A stretch of 47,731 bases of DNA from OFTM382 sp964448185 (GCA_964448185.1 CAYUVO010000010.1:1-47731); one strand, 5' to 3'. Shown: positions 16,031-24,714, counted from the stretch's first letter. Program-made: numbers and translations. The notes: generated by a model not told the origin, from the letters alone.

Positions 16031-16393
16031 ATGCCCAAAACTATTCGTAAGCACGATTCAGTCATCATCATTTCAGGGTCCCATCGCGGGAAGACCGGCG
16101 AAGTGGTCCAGGTGATGCACGACAAGGACATGGTGGTGGTCCAGGGGGTCAACCTTCGCACCAAGCACATGAAGCCCACACGGGTCAGCCCGCGAGGCGG
16201 AATCGTGACCAAAGAAGCCCCGCTGCACATCTCGAAGGTGAGCCTGCTCGACGACGGCAAGCCCACACGAGTGCGGTTCCAAGTGAGAGACGACGGCACC
16301 AAGGTGCGTGTCTCGGCTCGTAGCGGCAAGGTGATCCCGGTGAAGTTCTGGGACAGCCGAACCAAGTCAGTCCAAACTCGAGAAGCGCTCTAA
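16031..16393 (+). CDS. rplX: 50S ribosomal protein L24
   Basis: 120 residues with the KOW motif SVIIISGSHRGKTGEVVQV and GVNLRTKHMKP. The ATG at 16031 directly follows the rplN stop; a longer frame from 16001 would run into rplN and lacks L24 similarity. L24 helps start assembly of the large subunit. Confidence 0.96.
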   Translation: MPKTIRKHDSVIIISGSHRGKTGEVVQVMHDKDMVVVQGVNLRTKHMKPTRVSPRGGIVTKEAPLHISKVSLLDDGKPTRVRFQVRDDGTKVRVSARSGKVIPVKFWDSRTKSVQTREAL

Positions 16394-16417
16394 CGGCGGT
16401 GAGAAGGAAGCCCGACG

Positions 16418-17044
16418 ATGGCCAAGAAAAAGAAAAAAGCTGACGGTGGCGACGCTGAGAAGGCGAAGCCTTCACGGATGCAAGCACGGTTTAATGAGGA
16501 CGTACGGCCCGGTCTTACCGAGCAGTTCGGCCTGACCAACCCGATGCAGATGCCCAAGCTCGAGAAGATCACGATCAACGTCAACGTGGGTCGGCATCTC
16601 GACGGGACCAAGATCCCGGTGAAGGTTCGCGAAACCGTGATCCACACGCTGACGACCATCTCGGGCCAGAAGCCCGTGATGATCCGTGCGAAGAAGTCGG
16701 TGTCGAACTTCAAGGTTCGCGAAGGCTACGAGACGGCATTCAAGGTGACGTTGCGTCGCGATCAGATGTGGCACTTCCTGGATCGCCTGATCAACCTGAC
16801 GACTCCCCGTGTGAAGGACTTTCGCGGCCTGAGCCGCAAAGCGTTCGATCGCCAGGGGAACTATTCGATGGGGCTCACCGAGCAGGGCGTGTTCCCGGAA
16901 ATCAACATGGCGGAGCAAACGTTCACGCACGGGATGAACATCAACATGGTGTTCAGCAACTCGACTCAACCGATGAGCGAGTTTGTGCTTGAGACGTTGG
17001 GGATGCCGTTCACAAAAATAGTTGAAGCGAAGGCCGGCGCCTAA
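16418..17044 (+). CDS. rplE: 50S ribosomal protein L5
   Basis: 208 residues. After a Lys-rich N-terminal extension (AKKKKKADGGDAEKAK) the L5 fold is clear: KLEKITINVNVGRHL, SGQKPVMIRAKKSVSNFKVREG, then KDFRGLSRKAFDRQGNYSMG. L5 binds 5S rRNA and the P-site tRNA. The extension is about 20 residues longer than typical. Confidence 0.97.
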   Translation: MAKKKKKADGGDAEKAKPSRMQARFNEDVRPGLTEQFGLTNPMQMPKLEKITINVNVGRHLDGTKIPVKVRETVIHTLTTISGQKPVMIRAKKSVSNFKVREGYETAFKVTLRRDQMWHFLDRLINLTTPRVKDFRGLSRKAFDRQGNYSMGLTEQGVFPEINMAEQTFTHGMNINMVFSNSTQPMSEFVLETLGMPFTKIVEAKAGA

Positions 17045-17061
17045 GCCGGGAGAGGACTGTC

Positions 17062-17247
17062 ATGTCGACTAAGGCGTTGATTGCGAAAGCAAAGAGACCC
17101 CCGAAGTTTAAGAGCCGCGTGGTTCGCCGGTGCGAGTTGACCGGCCGTTCGCGGAGTGTGTATCGCAAGTTCCGGATCAACCGGAACATGCTGCGGAAAC
17201 TGGCGCTCGAGGGCAAGATCCCGGGCATGCGCAAAGCGAGTTGGTGA
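17062..17247 (+). CDS. rpsN: 30S ribosomal protein S14, short form without zinc ligands
   Basis: 61 residues, the length of the short type Z S14, ending LALEGKIPGMRKASW. Short S14 normally binds zinc with CxxC...CxxC. Here only Cys24 remains (RRCELTGRS); the other three ligand positions are Thr27, Asn40 and Met43 (FRINRNMLR). It is thus a zinc-free variant of the short form, as if adapted to low zinc. Position between rplE and rpsH is the standard one and no second rpsN is in the window. Confidence 0.95.
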   Translation: MSTKALIAKAKRPPKFKSRVVRRCELTGRSRSVYRKFRINRNMLRKLALEGKIPGMRKASW

Positions 17248-17257
17248 GGAACGAATC

Positions 17258-17656
17258 ATGACGATGAGTGATCCAATCGCGGACATGCTGACACGCATCC
17301 GCAACGCCGTACGAAACCGGGCCAAGAAGGTCACCGTGCTCAACAGCAAGGTCAACCGTGGTATCGCCGGGGTGCTTCAATCCGAGGGCTACATCAACGG
17401 CTTCGATGTCGTTGAAGATGGTCGTCAGGGCTTGATTCACGTCCAGTTGCGGTATGGCCCCTTGGGCGAACGTGTTATTCAGAGTATCCAACGCGCCAGC
17501 AAGCCTGGTCGTCGGGTCTATACCAAAGTCGAAGGGCTGCCGAGGCCCGTGCAGGGTCTTGGCATCGGGATCATTTCCACGTCGCAGGGCGTGATGAGTG
17601 ATCGCAAGTGCCGAAGCGAGAAGGTCGGCGGCGAACTGCTCTGCACGGTCGTGTAG
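17258..17656 (+). CDS. rpsH: 30S ribosomal protein S8
   Basis: 132 residues: SDPIADMLTRIRNA at the N-terminus and GLGIGIISTSQGVMSDRKCR with the ELLCTVV end. The ATG at 17258 has GAGGA seven bases upstream; the longer frame from 17156 overlaps rpsN and is not coding. S8 binds helix 21 of 16S rRNA and in E. coli represses the spc operon. Confidence 0.97.
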   Translation: MTMSDPIADMLTRIRNAVRNRAKKVTVLNSKVNRGIAGVLQSEGYINGFDVVEDGRQGLIHVQLRYGPLGERVIQSIQRASKPGRRVYTKVEGLPRPVQGLGIGIISTSQGVMSDRKCRSEKVGGELLCTVV

Positions 17657-17749
17657 CGAGTCGAGCAGCAACTGTGTAAATCAGCAATTTAGTCGAAGCA
17701 AAGAGGCTTGGAATCCCCCGGCCACAACCGGGATGTAGAGGACAGCAGC

Positions 17750-18301
17750 ATGTCGAGAATCGGAAAGAAACCAGTGACGATGCCCAAGGGCGTCAAGTTC
17801 AACATCAGCGGTCGCCTGATGACCATCGAGGGTCCCAAAGGCACGCTGAGCTATGAGCATCGCCCCGAGGTCAACGCGACGTGGGACGACGACGCCAAGA
17901 CGGTCGCGTTCGATATCGAACAGAAGAACATGACCAATCGCAAGGTCCGGGCGTATTGGGGCCTGACTCGTGCGTTGGTGCAGAACATGGTCGAGGGTGT
18001 TGAGAAGGGCTACGAGAAGAAGCTCGAAGTCGTGGGCGTCGGCTGGAACGCTTCGATGGCCGGTCCCAAGCTCGTGCTGCAGGTGGGCTATGCCAACCCG
18101 GTCGAGTTTGTGGTGCCCGAGGGGCTCAAAGTTTCGGCAGAGAAGCAGAACGTCACGATCGCGGGCCCCGACAAGCAGCTTGTGGGTCAGTTCGCAGCAA
18201 TGGTTCGTAGTTGCCGACCGCCCGAGCCTTACAACGGCAAGGGTGTGAAGTACGCCGACGAGGTCATCCGTCGCAAGGAAGGGAAGAAAGCCGGCGCGTA
18301 A
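17750..18301 (+). CDS. rplF: 50S ribosomal protein L6
   Basis: 183 residues: MSRIGKKPVTMPKGVKF, the EGPKGTLSYEHRP strand, YEKKLEVVGVGWNAS, and the C-terminal EPYNGKGVKYADEVIRRKEG. The start at 17750 is preceded by GAGG and matches the family; 14 more codons are open upstream but not conserved. L6 lies by the sarcin-ricin loop. Confidence 0.97.
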   Translation: MSRIGKKPVTMPKGVKFNISGRLMTIEGPKGTLSYEHRPEVNATWDDDAKTVAFDIEQKNMTNRKVRAYWGLTRALVQNMVEGVEKGYEKKLEVVGVGWNASMAGPKLVLQVGYANPVEFVVPEGLKVSAEKQNVTIAGPDKQLVGQFAAMVRSCRPPEPYNGKGVKYADEVIRRKEGKKAGA

Positions 18302-18321
18302 AGCGTGGGGCAAGGTGCATC

Positions 18322-18684
18322 ATGAACAAGAACAAAAGCAAAGACCTCAGGCGACGGCGCAGACGCACGGGCATCCGCAAACGGGTGATAGGGACTCCCA
18401 CGAGGCCCCGCCTGTCGGTGTACCGTTCGCTCAACCACATGTATGCCCAGATCATCGACGATCTGCAGGGCGTCACGCTTGTGTCCGCGTCCACACGGGA
18501 CAAGGCGGTTTCGGTATCGGCGACCGGGAACTCGGACGCGGCCGAGGCTATTGGAGTTGCGATCGCCGAGCGAGCGAAGGCCAAGGGGATCTCGCAGGTG
18601 GTCTTCGACCGCGGCGGGTTCTTGTACCACGGTCGGATCAAGGCATTGGCTGAGGCAGCGCGCAAGGGCGGATTGGAATTCTGA
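18322..18684 (+). CDS. rplR: 50S ribosomal protein L18
   Basis: 120 residues: an Arg-rich N-terminus (KDLRRRRRRTGIRKRV), RPRLSVYRSLNHMYAQIIDD and VVFDRGGFLYHGRIKALAEAAR. L18 carries 5S rRNA with L5. The ATG at 18322 is chosen by family length; the open frame upstream overlaps rplF. Confidence 0.97.
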   Translation: MNKNKSKDLRRRRRRTGIRKRVIGTPTRPRLSVYRSLNHMYAQIIDDLQGVTLVSASTRDKAVSVSATGNSDAAEAIGVAIAERAKAKGISQVVFDRGGFLYHGRIKALAEAARKGGLEF

Positions 18685-18722
18685 ACGGTTTTTGGCTATG
18701 GGCCAAACCGGAGAGGCATGTG

Positions 18723-19475
18723 ATGACGGATGTAATGGAACAAAGCTCGCAGGTCGAGACCAAGACTCTTGGGATCTTCCGGACCGCAGCGACGGTCAAG
18801 GGTGGACGCAGGTTCAGCTTTGGCGCGTTGGTGATCGCGGGCGATCACAACGGCAAGGTCGGCTTTGGCTACGCCAAGTCGAACGAGGTCCCGACCGCCA
18901 TCGAGAAGGCAGAGAAGCAGGCCAAACGCTCGCTGATCTCCATCCCGATGTCCGGCAAGACGATCCCTCACGAGATCCAGGGCCGATTCAATGCCTCGCA
19001 GGTCCGCATGCTCCCCGCATCGCCCGGTACGGGTGTGGTCGCGGGAACGACAGTGCGGACGGTGCTCGAACTCGCGGGCCTGACGGATTGCTTGACCAAG
19101 TCCTTTGGCTCGACCAATGCGCTCAACGTGGTCAAGGCTGTGTTCGAAGGACTGGGTCGGTTGCGGACCCCCGAGCTCATCGCGTCACTGCGTGGCGTCG
19201 AGATCGGTGCGACGACGATCGAGCAGAAGATCGAAGCGGGTCAACGCTTCATGCCTTCGACCGCTGAAGGCGAACGCATGCAGGCGCCCGTCAACACCAT
19301 CGGCCAAGAGCGTCGTGGTGGTCGCGGCGGTCGTGGTGGACGCGGTGGTGGACGCGGCGGCGGCGGCGGGGGCGGTCGAGGACGCGGTGGCGGTGGACAG
19401 GGCGGAGCGAGGCCCGCAGGTGGCGCTGGTGGTCCTGGCGCTGCGGGCAGCGGTACAACACAGAACAAGAGCTGA
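18723..19475 (+). CDS. rpsE: 30S ribosomal protein S5 with RGG-rich tail
   Basis: 250 residues against about 165 normally. Residues 10–190 hold the S5 fold: TAATVKGGRRFSFGALVIAG, VGFGYAKSNEVPTAIEKA, then GVVAGTTVRTVLELAGL and SFGSTNALNVVKAV. Residues 197–228 consist almost only of Gly and Arg (repeated RGG), followed by a Gly/Ala/Pro end. Such RGG tails are RNA- or protein-interaction modules in other proteins. The ATG at 18723 follows GGAGAGG; a GTG three bases earlier is possible. rpmD (L30), which usually follows, is absent. Confidence 0.96.
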   Translation: MTDVMEQSSQVETKTLGIFRTAATVKGGRRFSFGALVIAGDHNGKVGFGYAKSNEVPTAIEKAEKQAKRSLISIPMSGKTIPHEIQGRFNASQVRMLPASPGTGVVAGTTVRTVLELAGLTDCLTKSFGSTNALNVVKAVFEGLGRLRTPELIASLRGVEIGATTIEQKIEAGQRFMPSTAEGERMQAPVNTIGQERRGGRGGRGGRGGGRGGGGGGGRGRGGGGQGGARPAGGAGGPGAAGSGTTQNKS

Positions 19476-19512
19476 GCGGGCGAAGCCTGACGACGACTGG
19501 AGTGCAGTTCCG

Positions 19513-20082
19513 ATGATGATTCACGATGTAACGGCGATCGCCGGTCAGTACAAATCACGCAAGCGCATTGGTCGCGGCCACGGCAGCGGCCAAGGCAAGC
19601 AGGCCGGGCGTGGTCACAAGGGTGCGGGCAGTCGCTCTGGCCACTCGGTGCTCCATCAGTTCGAGGGCGGCCAGATGCCGTTCTTCCGGCGGATGCCCAA
19701 GTTCGGCTTTACCAATGTGCAGTTCAAGACCAGGTTCTGGGTGGTCAATCTCCGCGACATCGTCGCGATGGACCAGTTCGCCAAGGGTGGTGATGTGACC
19801 CCCGAGAACCTGATCGCAGCGGGGCTGGTCCGTGACCTGAGCCGGGATGTCAAAGTCTTGGGCGATCTGGGTGACGCGGGGAAGCTCTCGGTCAAGCTCG
19901 ACGTCAAAGTCAGCCGCGTGACGAACTCGGCACGCGATGCGATTATCGCTGCGGGCGGCAGCGTGGTTCAGGCGGGTACCCGTCGTGACCGCGTGCGTGG
20001 CATCGACCGCAACAGCGACGACCTGACTCCTAAGAACCTGACCAAGAAACTCCGTCGCACAAGCGGCAAGAAGAAGGGCTGA
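19513..20082 (+). CDS. rplO: 50S ribosomal protein L15
   Basis: About 189 residues: RKRIGRGHGSGQGKQAGRGHKG, FEGGQMPFFRRMPKFGFTN, then VTPENLIAAGLVRD. The C-terminus is longer than usual and ends in a basic stretch. Tandem ATGs at 19513 and 19516. It follows rpsE directly, without L30 between. Confidence 0.96.
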   Translation: MMIHDVTAIAGQYKSRKRIGRGHGSGQGKQAGRGHKGAGSRSGHSVLHQFEGGQMPFFRRMPKFGFTNVQFKTRFWVVNLRDIVAMDQFAKGGDVTPENLIAAGLVRDLSRDVKVLGDLGDAGKLSVKLDVKVSRVTNSARDAIIAAGGSVVQAGTRRDRVRGIDRNSDDLTPKNLTKKLRRTSGKKKG

Positions 20083-20092
20083 GTCTGAACCG

Positions 20093-21490
20093 ATGCTGAG
20101 CACGCTTGTCAATGTGTTTAAGGTCGTCGAGCTGCGGAACAAGATTTTGTTCACGTTAGGGATGCTCGTGGTCTATCGCATCGGCTTCTGGATCCCGCTT
20201 CCGGGCGTGAACCAGGAGCGGTTGTCTGAATACTTCACGCAGGCTTCCCAGAGCGGATCGGCAGCGGGCAGGCTCGCGGAATACGTCGCGGTCTTCAGCG
20301 GCGGTTCGTTTAGCCAGTCCACGATCTTCGGTCTGGGCATCATGCCGTATATCACGGCATCGATTATCTTCCAGCTTCTCAAGTCGGTTTCACCAAAGCT
20401 CCAAGCCCTCTCACGTGAAGGCCCCTCAGGCCAAACCAAGATTCAAGAGTGGACGCGGTACACCACCGTTGCATTGTGTATTGTGCAGGCTTTTGGCTGG
20501 TTGAGCTTTATTACACAGTCCGGGCTGGTGTTCCAGAGCCAGGCGGCTAATCCGATCTGGTGGGTGACGGCTGTTGCGGCTCTGACCGCGGGCACGGTCT
20601 TCTTGATGTGGCTCGGTGAACAGATCGACCGCTTTGGCATCGGCAACGGCGTCTCCATGATTATCATGGCGGGCATTCTGAGCTCGATGCCTCGTGCGAT
20701 CAGTTGGGTCATCAACAACTTCGATCCGCGCGACCCCGACAAGCAGAACTGGATGAGCGTGATCCTGCTCGCGGGCGGGTTTATCTTGGTGGTTGCGGGT
20801 TCGGTCATTATGACCGTGGCCCAGCGACGAATCCCGATTCAGCAAGCCAAGCACACACGCGGTCGGCGCGTCTTTGGCGGACAAAAAAGCTTCCTGCCGT
20901 TGCGGATCAATCACGGCGGCGTGATGCCGATCATCTTCGCCAGCTCGCTGATGATCTTCCCTTCGGTGATCTTCGAGGCGCTCACCGGCATGGCTCGCAA
21001 CAACGGGTCCGACCCGACCGGGTTGTACCTCTCATCGCTCACATGGATGAGCGACAATCTCCGGATGGGCGAGTTCCCGTATGTCTTCCTCTACATCATC
21101 ATGGTGTACTTCTTTAGCTACTTCTGGATCACGGTGCAGTTCAACCCCGAGGAGATGTCACGCCAACTCCGCGATAACGGGTCGTTCATCCCGGGGCTTC
21201 GGCCCGGTCCACGCACCGCCGAGTACCTCGAATCCGTCATGGAGCGGGTGACCTATGTCGGTGCAGCGTTCTTATCGCTGATCGCGGTGATTCCGATGGT
21301 GGTGAACCGTGCGCTCAATATTGATTATTCGGTGACGCAGTTCTTGGGCGGCACAGGGCTGTTGATCGTGGTTTCGGTGACTCTCGACTTCCTGCAGAGG
21401 GTCGAGGCGGCGTTGCTGATGCGGAACTATTCGGGATTCTTGGGTGGTCAGGACGGCGGCGGCCAAAAACTCAGAGGCCCCCGCAACTAA
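20093..21490 (+). CDS. secY: Preprotein translocase subunit SecY
   Basis: 465 residues with ten hydrophobic segments. Motifs seen: VYRIGFWIPLPGVN, the plug-region GLGIMPYITASIIFQLL, GIGNGVSMIIMAGI, RRIPIQQAKHTRG before TM7, and PGLRPGPRTAEYLESVMERVT in the C-terminal cytoplasmic loop. SecY forms the membrane channel used by the many exported proteins in this window. Ten bases separate it from rplO. The adk, map and infA genes often found next are missing. Confidence 0.98.
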   Translation: MLSTLVNVFKVVELRNKILFTLGMLVVYRIGFWIPLPGVNQERLSEYFTQASQSGSAAGRLAEYVAVFSGGSFSQSTIFGLGIMPYITASIIFQLLKSVSPKLQALSREGPSGQTKIQEWTRYTTVALCIVQAFGWLSFITQSGLVFQSQAANPIWWVTAVAALTAGTVFLMWLGEQIDRFGIGNGVSMIIMAGILSSMPRAISWVINNFDPRDPDKQNWMSVILLAGGFILVVAGSVIMTVAQRRIPIQQAKHTRGRRVFGGQKSFLPLRINHGGVMPIIFASSLMIFPSVIFEALTGMARNNGSDPTGLYLSSLTWMSDNLRMGEFPYVFLYIIMVYFFSYFWITVQFNPEEMSRQLRDNGSFIPGLRPGPRTAEYLESVMERVTYVGAAFLSLIAVIPMVVNRALNIDYSVTQFLGGTGLLIVVSVTLDFLQRVEAALLMRNYSGFLGGQDGGGQKLRGPRN

Positions 21491-21644
21491 GACAAGCCGA
21501 GGCCGTGCTCTGGCGGGCTCTTCGGATCAGAAAATTGGGCTGGAGAATACGGCTGACAGCGGCCTATCATCTTTACCAGCTTGAAAGCGACAGGATTCTT
21601 GCTCGCTGGGGTGTTTACCGAGTGGGCTTCAATGGAGGTGTGGC

Positions 21645-21761
21645 GTGAAAGTTCGAGCAAGTGTCAAGCGGATCTGTGCGAGTTGTCAGATTGTCCGCCG
21701 CAAGGGCAAGGTGCGGGTGATCTGCAAGGCAGACCCCAAGCACAAGCAGGTCCAGGGCNNN
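21645..21761 (+). CDS. rpmJ: 50S ribosomal protein L36, stop hidden in an N gap
   Basis: 38 residues, MKVRASVKRICASCQIVRRK and then GKVRVICKADPKHKQVQG, with the four zinc ligands of the C+ form (C11, C14, C27, H33). GTG start at 21645 with GGAGG upstream. The coding sequence ends exactly where the N run starts at 21759, so the stop codon must lie in the gap. The 3' coordinate is therefore assumed. Confidence 0.92.
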
Positions 21762-21774
21762 NNNNNNNNNNNNN
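21759..21774. other. Assembly gap, 16 N
   Basis: Sixteen undetermined bases right after the last sense codon of rpmJ. Both flanks fit the usual rpmJ–rpsM order, so the true gap is probably short, but its real length is unknown. Confidence 0.99.
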
Positions 21775-21883
21775 GCCAGAGGAGTCCGCAAGCCGGACAG
21801 ATGGCAGCCCGAAGATGGGCTGAAGATGAGCAAGCATTCTGTTCGACGGGCATTGCCCGAGAGCAGCGAAGGGAGTTGAGCCG

Positions 21884-22261
21884 GTGCCACGTATCGCAGG
21901 GACAGATGTTCCAGACCGAAAGAAGATTCATTACGCCTTGCAATATGTGCACGGCATCGGTGAGAAGTTCGCCAAGGACATCCTTGCAGAGGCCGGGATT
22001 GATCCCGACATCCGGGCCAACGACCTCACTGAGCAGAACGTCGCCGCGCTCAACTCCATCATCGACAATGGCTACATCGTCGAAGGTGCGTTACGCCGAC
22101 AGGTCAACCAGAACATCCAACGGCTCAAGGACATCCGCGCGTACCGCGGGGATCGTCACCGTCGGGGGCTGCCCACACGCGGCCAACGCACACGTTGCAA
22201 CGCTCGCACACGCAAGGGTCGTAAGAAGACCGTCGCGGGCAAGAAGGGTGTCAAGGGATAA
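21884..22261 (+). CDS. rpsM: 30S ribosomal protein S13
   Basis: 125 residues from a GTG: PRIAGTDVPDRKKIHYALQY, HGIG, then the C-terminal RGDRHRRGLPTRGQRTRCNART (a split of the conserved block) and a basic tail. It contacts the P-site tRNA and the large subunit. GAAGGGAG lies upstream of the start. Confidence 0.97.
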   Translation: MPRIAGTDVPDRKKIHYALQYVHGIGEKFAKDILAEAGIDPDIRANDLTEQNVAALNSIIDNGYIVEGALRRQVNQNIQRLKDIRAYRGDRHRRGLPTRGQRTRCNARTRKGRKKTVAGKKGVKG

Positions 22262-22396
22262 AGCACGCTGTGCAGCACGGGCTGCATGGTGCGAGTGCTC
22301 GCGGCGACCGATCGTCGCGGGCTGGTACATATGAAGAGACACGCCAGGCACCCGCCCGCATGCGGGAGAGTGGTGCCGAGAGGAGCGTTTGGACAG

Positions 22397-22771
22397 ATGG
22401 CAAAGCAGAAGAAAGTTCGCAAGAACGTCGGCCGGGGCATCGCCCACATCAAGGCGACCAACAACAACACGATGGTCACCATGACCGATATGAACGGCGA
22501 AACCCTCGCGTGGGATTCCGCCGGGACGATCGGGTTCAAGGGCGCTCGCAAGGCCACGCCGTTCGCGGCGACCCGAGCCGGCGAACAGGTCGGCCAGAAG
22601 GTTCGCAAGATGGGCGTCAACGAGGTCGAGATTCGGATCAAGGGCACCGGCGGCGGCCGCGAAGCCGCGGTCAACGGTTTGGTTTCAACCGGGATCCGAG
22701 TGATCGCGATCGAAGACCACACGCCGGTTCCTCATAACGGGTGCCGACCTCGCAAGAAGCGTCGCGTCTAG
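22397..22771 (+). CDS. rpsK: 30S ribosomal protein S11
   Basis: 124 residues: IAHIKATNNNTMVTMTDMNG, SAGTIGFKGARKATPFAA and the C-terminal DHTPVPHNGCRPRKKRRV. The ATG at 22397 fits the family; the open frame upstream is not conserved. S11 forms part of the mRNA exit site. rpsD (S4), usually next, is missing. Confidence 0.97.
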   Translation: MAKQKKVRKNVGRGIAHIKATNNNTMVTMTDMNGETLAWDSAGTIGFKGARKATPFAATRAGEQVGQKVRKMGVNEVEIRIKGTGGGREAAVNGLVSTGIRVIAIEDHTPVPHNGCRPRKKRRV

Positions 22772-22924
22772 AGCACGGTTCGGGAGCAGTCTCGGAAGAA
22801 GAGCAGAGCAGTAGAGTTCGTTGTGTCGAGCAGAAGAGAGCACGTCCTAAGCCAGCGATGGGCGGCGCGACTCGAATCCGGCACACGGTTTGGAAGCACA
22901 ACGCTGGCGAATGGTGGATGAACT

Positions 22925-23941
22925 ATGGCGACTCGAGTCAGATGGCGCGGATTGGAACTGCCCTCCAAGGTTGAGACAGACCCGAAGTATTCTTCCCCGG
23001 AGTTTGGCCGATTTATGGTCGAGCCCTTCGAGCGTGGTTTCGGTACGACCATCGGCAACTCGCTCCGGCGAATCCTGCTCAGCTCGCTCGAAGGCGCCGC
23101 GGTCCGCAGCGTCATGATTAAGGGCGCCGATCACGAGTTTACCACGCTTCCGGGTGTGCTCGAAGACGTCACCGACATCATCCTGAACATCAAGAGTCTG
23201 GTCATCAAACTCGATTCCGAAGAGCCCAAGACCATGAAGCTCGCAGCTCGTGGACCGGGTGAAGTCACCGCTGATCTGATCGAGTGCGATCCCGCCATCA
23301 CGGTCATCAACAAGGATCTCGTGATCGCGACGCTCACCGAAGAGATCGAGATCGAGATCGAGTTTGATGTCTCCCAGGGCCGGGGATATGTGCCTGCTAC
23401 TGAGCACATCGCCCAAGCTGACGAGCAGGAGGCCGGACGGATCTATGTGGATTCGATCTACTCGCCCGTGCAGCGTGTTCGTTACAACGTCGAGGACACT
23501 CGGGTCGGCCAGAAGACGAACTTCGACAAGCTCACGCTGGAGATCTGGACCGACGGCACCGTGACCCCCGAGATGGGACTCGTTGAGGCCGCCAAGATTC
23601 TTCGCAAGCACCTCAACCCGTTTGTGCAGTTCTTTGATGTTGGCCAGCAGCGAGTCAGCGAAGAAGCCGCGGCTGCGGCGGGCGTCGATGAAGAACTGAT
23701 CCGCAAGCTTACGATGCCGATTTCGGATCTGGAGCTTTCGGTGCGTGCGGGCAACTGCCTCGAATCGGCCCGGATCGACCGGGTCGCCGAGCTGGTGATC
23801 CACACGGATCAGGAACTGCTCAAGCTGCGGTCGTTCGGTCGGACGAGCCTCCGCGAGATCAAACGCAAGCTGCAGGACGTCGGGTTGAACCTGGGCATGC
23901 AGCTTCCCGAGGGATACAAAGCGCCGACCGCTGGCGTCTGA
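22925..23941 (+). CDS. rpoA: RNA polymerase subunit alpha
   Basis: 338 residues. The N-terminal assembly domain has MVEPFERGFGTTIGNSLRRI and LSSLEGAAV; the C-terminal domain (alpha-CTD) has ISDLELSVRAGNCLESARI and LRSFGRTSLREIKRKLQDVG. It is normal in length and motifs. A 153-bp gap precedes it. Confidence 0.98.
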   Translation: MATRVRWRGLELPSKVETDPKYSSPEFGRFMVEPFERGFGTTIGNSLRRILLSSLEGAAVRSVMIKGADHEFTTLPGVLEDVTDIILNIKSLVIKLDSEEPKTMKLAARGPGEVTADLIECDPAITVINKDLVIATLTEEIEIEIEFDVSQGRGYVPATEHIAQADEQEAGRIYVDSIYSPVQRVRYNVEDTRVGQKTNFDKLTLEIWTDGTVTPEMGLVEAAKILRKHLNPFVQFFDVGQQRVSEEAAAAAGVDEELIRKLTMPISDLELSVRAGNCLESARIDRVAELVIHTDQELLKLRSFGRTSLREIKRKLQDVGLNLGMQLPEGYKAPTAGV

Positions 23942-23960
23942 GTTACGAGATTAAAAAACG

Positions 23961-23982
23961 GACCGGGCGAACCGGTCAGGAG
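23961..23982 (+). promoter_or_regulatory. Hairpin abutting the rplQ ribosome binding site
   Basis: GACCGG-GCGAA-CCGGTC (23961–23977) is a perfect 6-bp stem directly followed by AGGAG (23978–23982), the Shine-Dalgarno of rplQ. The A-rich run ATTAAAAAACG precedes it. Folding next to the binding site could tune rplQ translation. Confidence 0.4.
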
Positions 23983-23990
23983 TTGGAACG

Positions 23991-24671
23991 ATGCGACATC
24001 GCAAAGCAGGCTTTAAGCTCGGACGAACCACCGCGCACCGGACAGCAATGCTGCGCAACCTCAGCGCCAGCTTGCTCCAGCACGGGCAGGTTGTTACGAG
24101 CATCCCCAAGGCCAAGGCTGTTCAGCCCATGGTCGAGAAAATCATTACCAAGGCCAAGCGTGGCGATCTGCACGCCCGTCGGCAAGTGATCTCCATGCTC
24201 GGGGGCGACCGCAAGGCCTTCGACTGGCTGTACCTGCCCAAGGACCCGACCGAGGCTGAGAAGCAGCGCGTCGAGCAGATGCGTGACGACGCGGGAGCGT
24301 TCTTTGACGTGCCTGAATCGTCCGAGGTTGAACGCAACCGCTACGGCAAGATCCGCAAATCGCCATGGCTCGTTCGGCATATCTTCGAGAACGTCGCGCC
24401 GCGCTTCGCCGATCGCCAGGGCGGGTACACCCGCATTGTCAAGATCGGGTACAAAAGGCTCGGCGACGCGACCCCGCTGTGCGTGATCCAGTTTGTCGGT
24501 GCCGAGGAAGGCCCCGAAATCGGTGGCAAGCCCAGCACCCGTCGCCGGACCGCCGATCGCCGGACCGCTTATGCTGCCAAGCTCCGCAAGGGCGGGGATT
24601 CAAAGGCCAACAAGGCTCCTGCAGCAGAAGCTGCGAGCGATCCCGCGCCAGAAGCAACCGACAGCGAATAA
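23991..24671 (+). CDS. rplQ: 50S ribosomal protein L17 with internal insertion and tail
   Basis: 226 residues against about 120 in E. coli. Residues 1–68 (MRHRKAGFKLGRTTAHRTAM, LRNLSASLL, IPKAKAVQPMVEKIIT) and 128–170 (HIFENVAPRFADRQGGYTRI) are the two halves of L17. Between them, residues about 71–126 form a charged insertion. From about 178 a basic then Ala/Glu-rich tail is added. Insertions at this place are seen in planctomycete L17 proteins as far as I recall. The gene ends the ribosomal cluster. Confidence 0.96.
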   Translation: MRHRKAGFKLGRTTAHRTAMLRNLSASLLQHGQVVTSIPKAKAVQPMVEKIITKAKRGDLHARRQVISMLGGDRKAFDWLYLPKDPTEAEKQRVEQMRDDAGAFFDVPESSEVERNRYGKIRKSPWLVRHIFENVAPRFADRQGGYTRIVKIGYKRLGDATPLCVIQFVGAEEGPEIGGKPSTRRRTADRRTAYAAKLRKGGDSKANKAPAAEAASDPAPEATDSE

Positions 24672-24714
24672 GCCCGTCAGTCAGCAATGATTCCATCACG
24701 CAACGTGATCCCAG

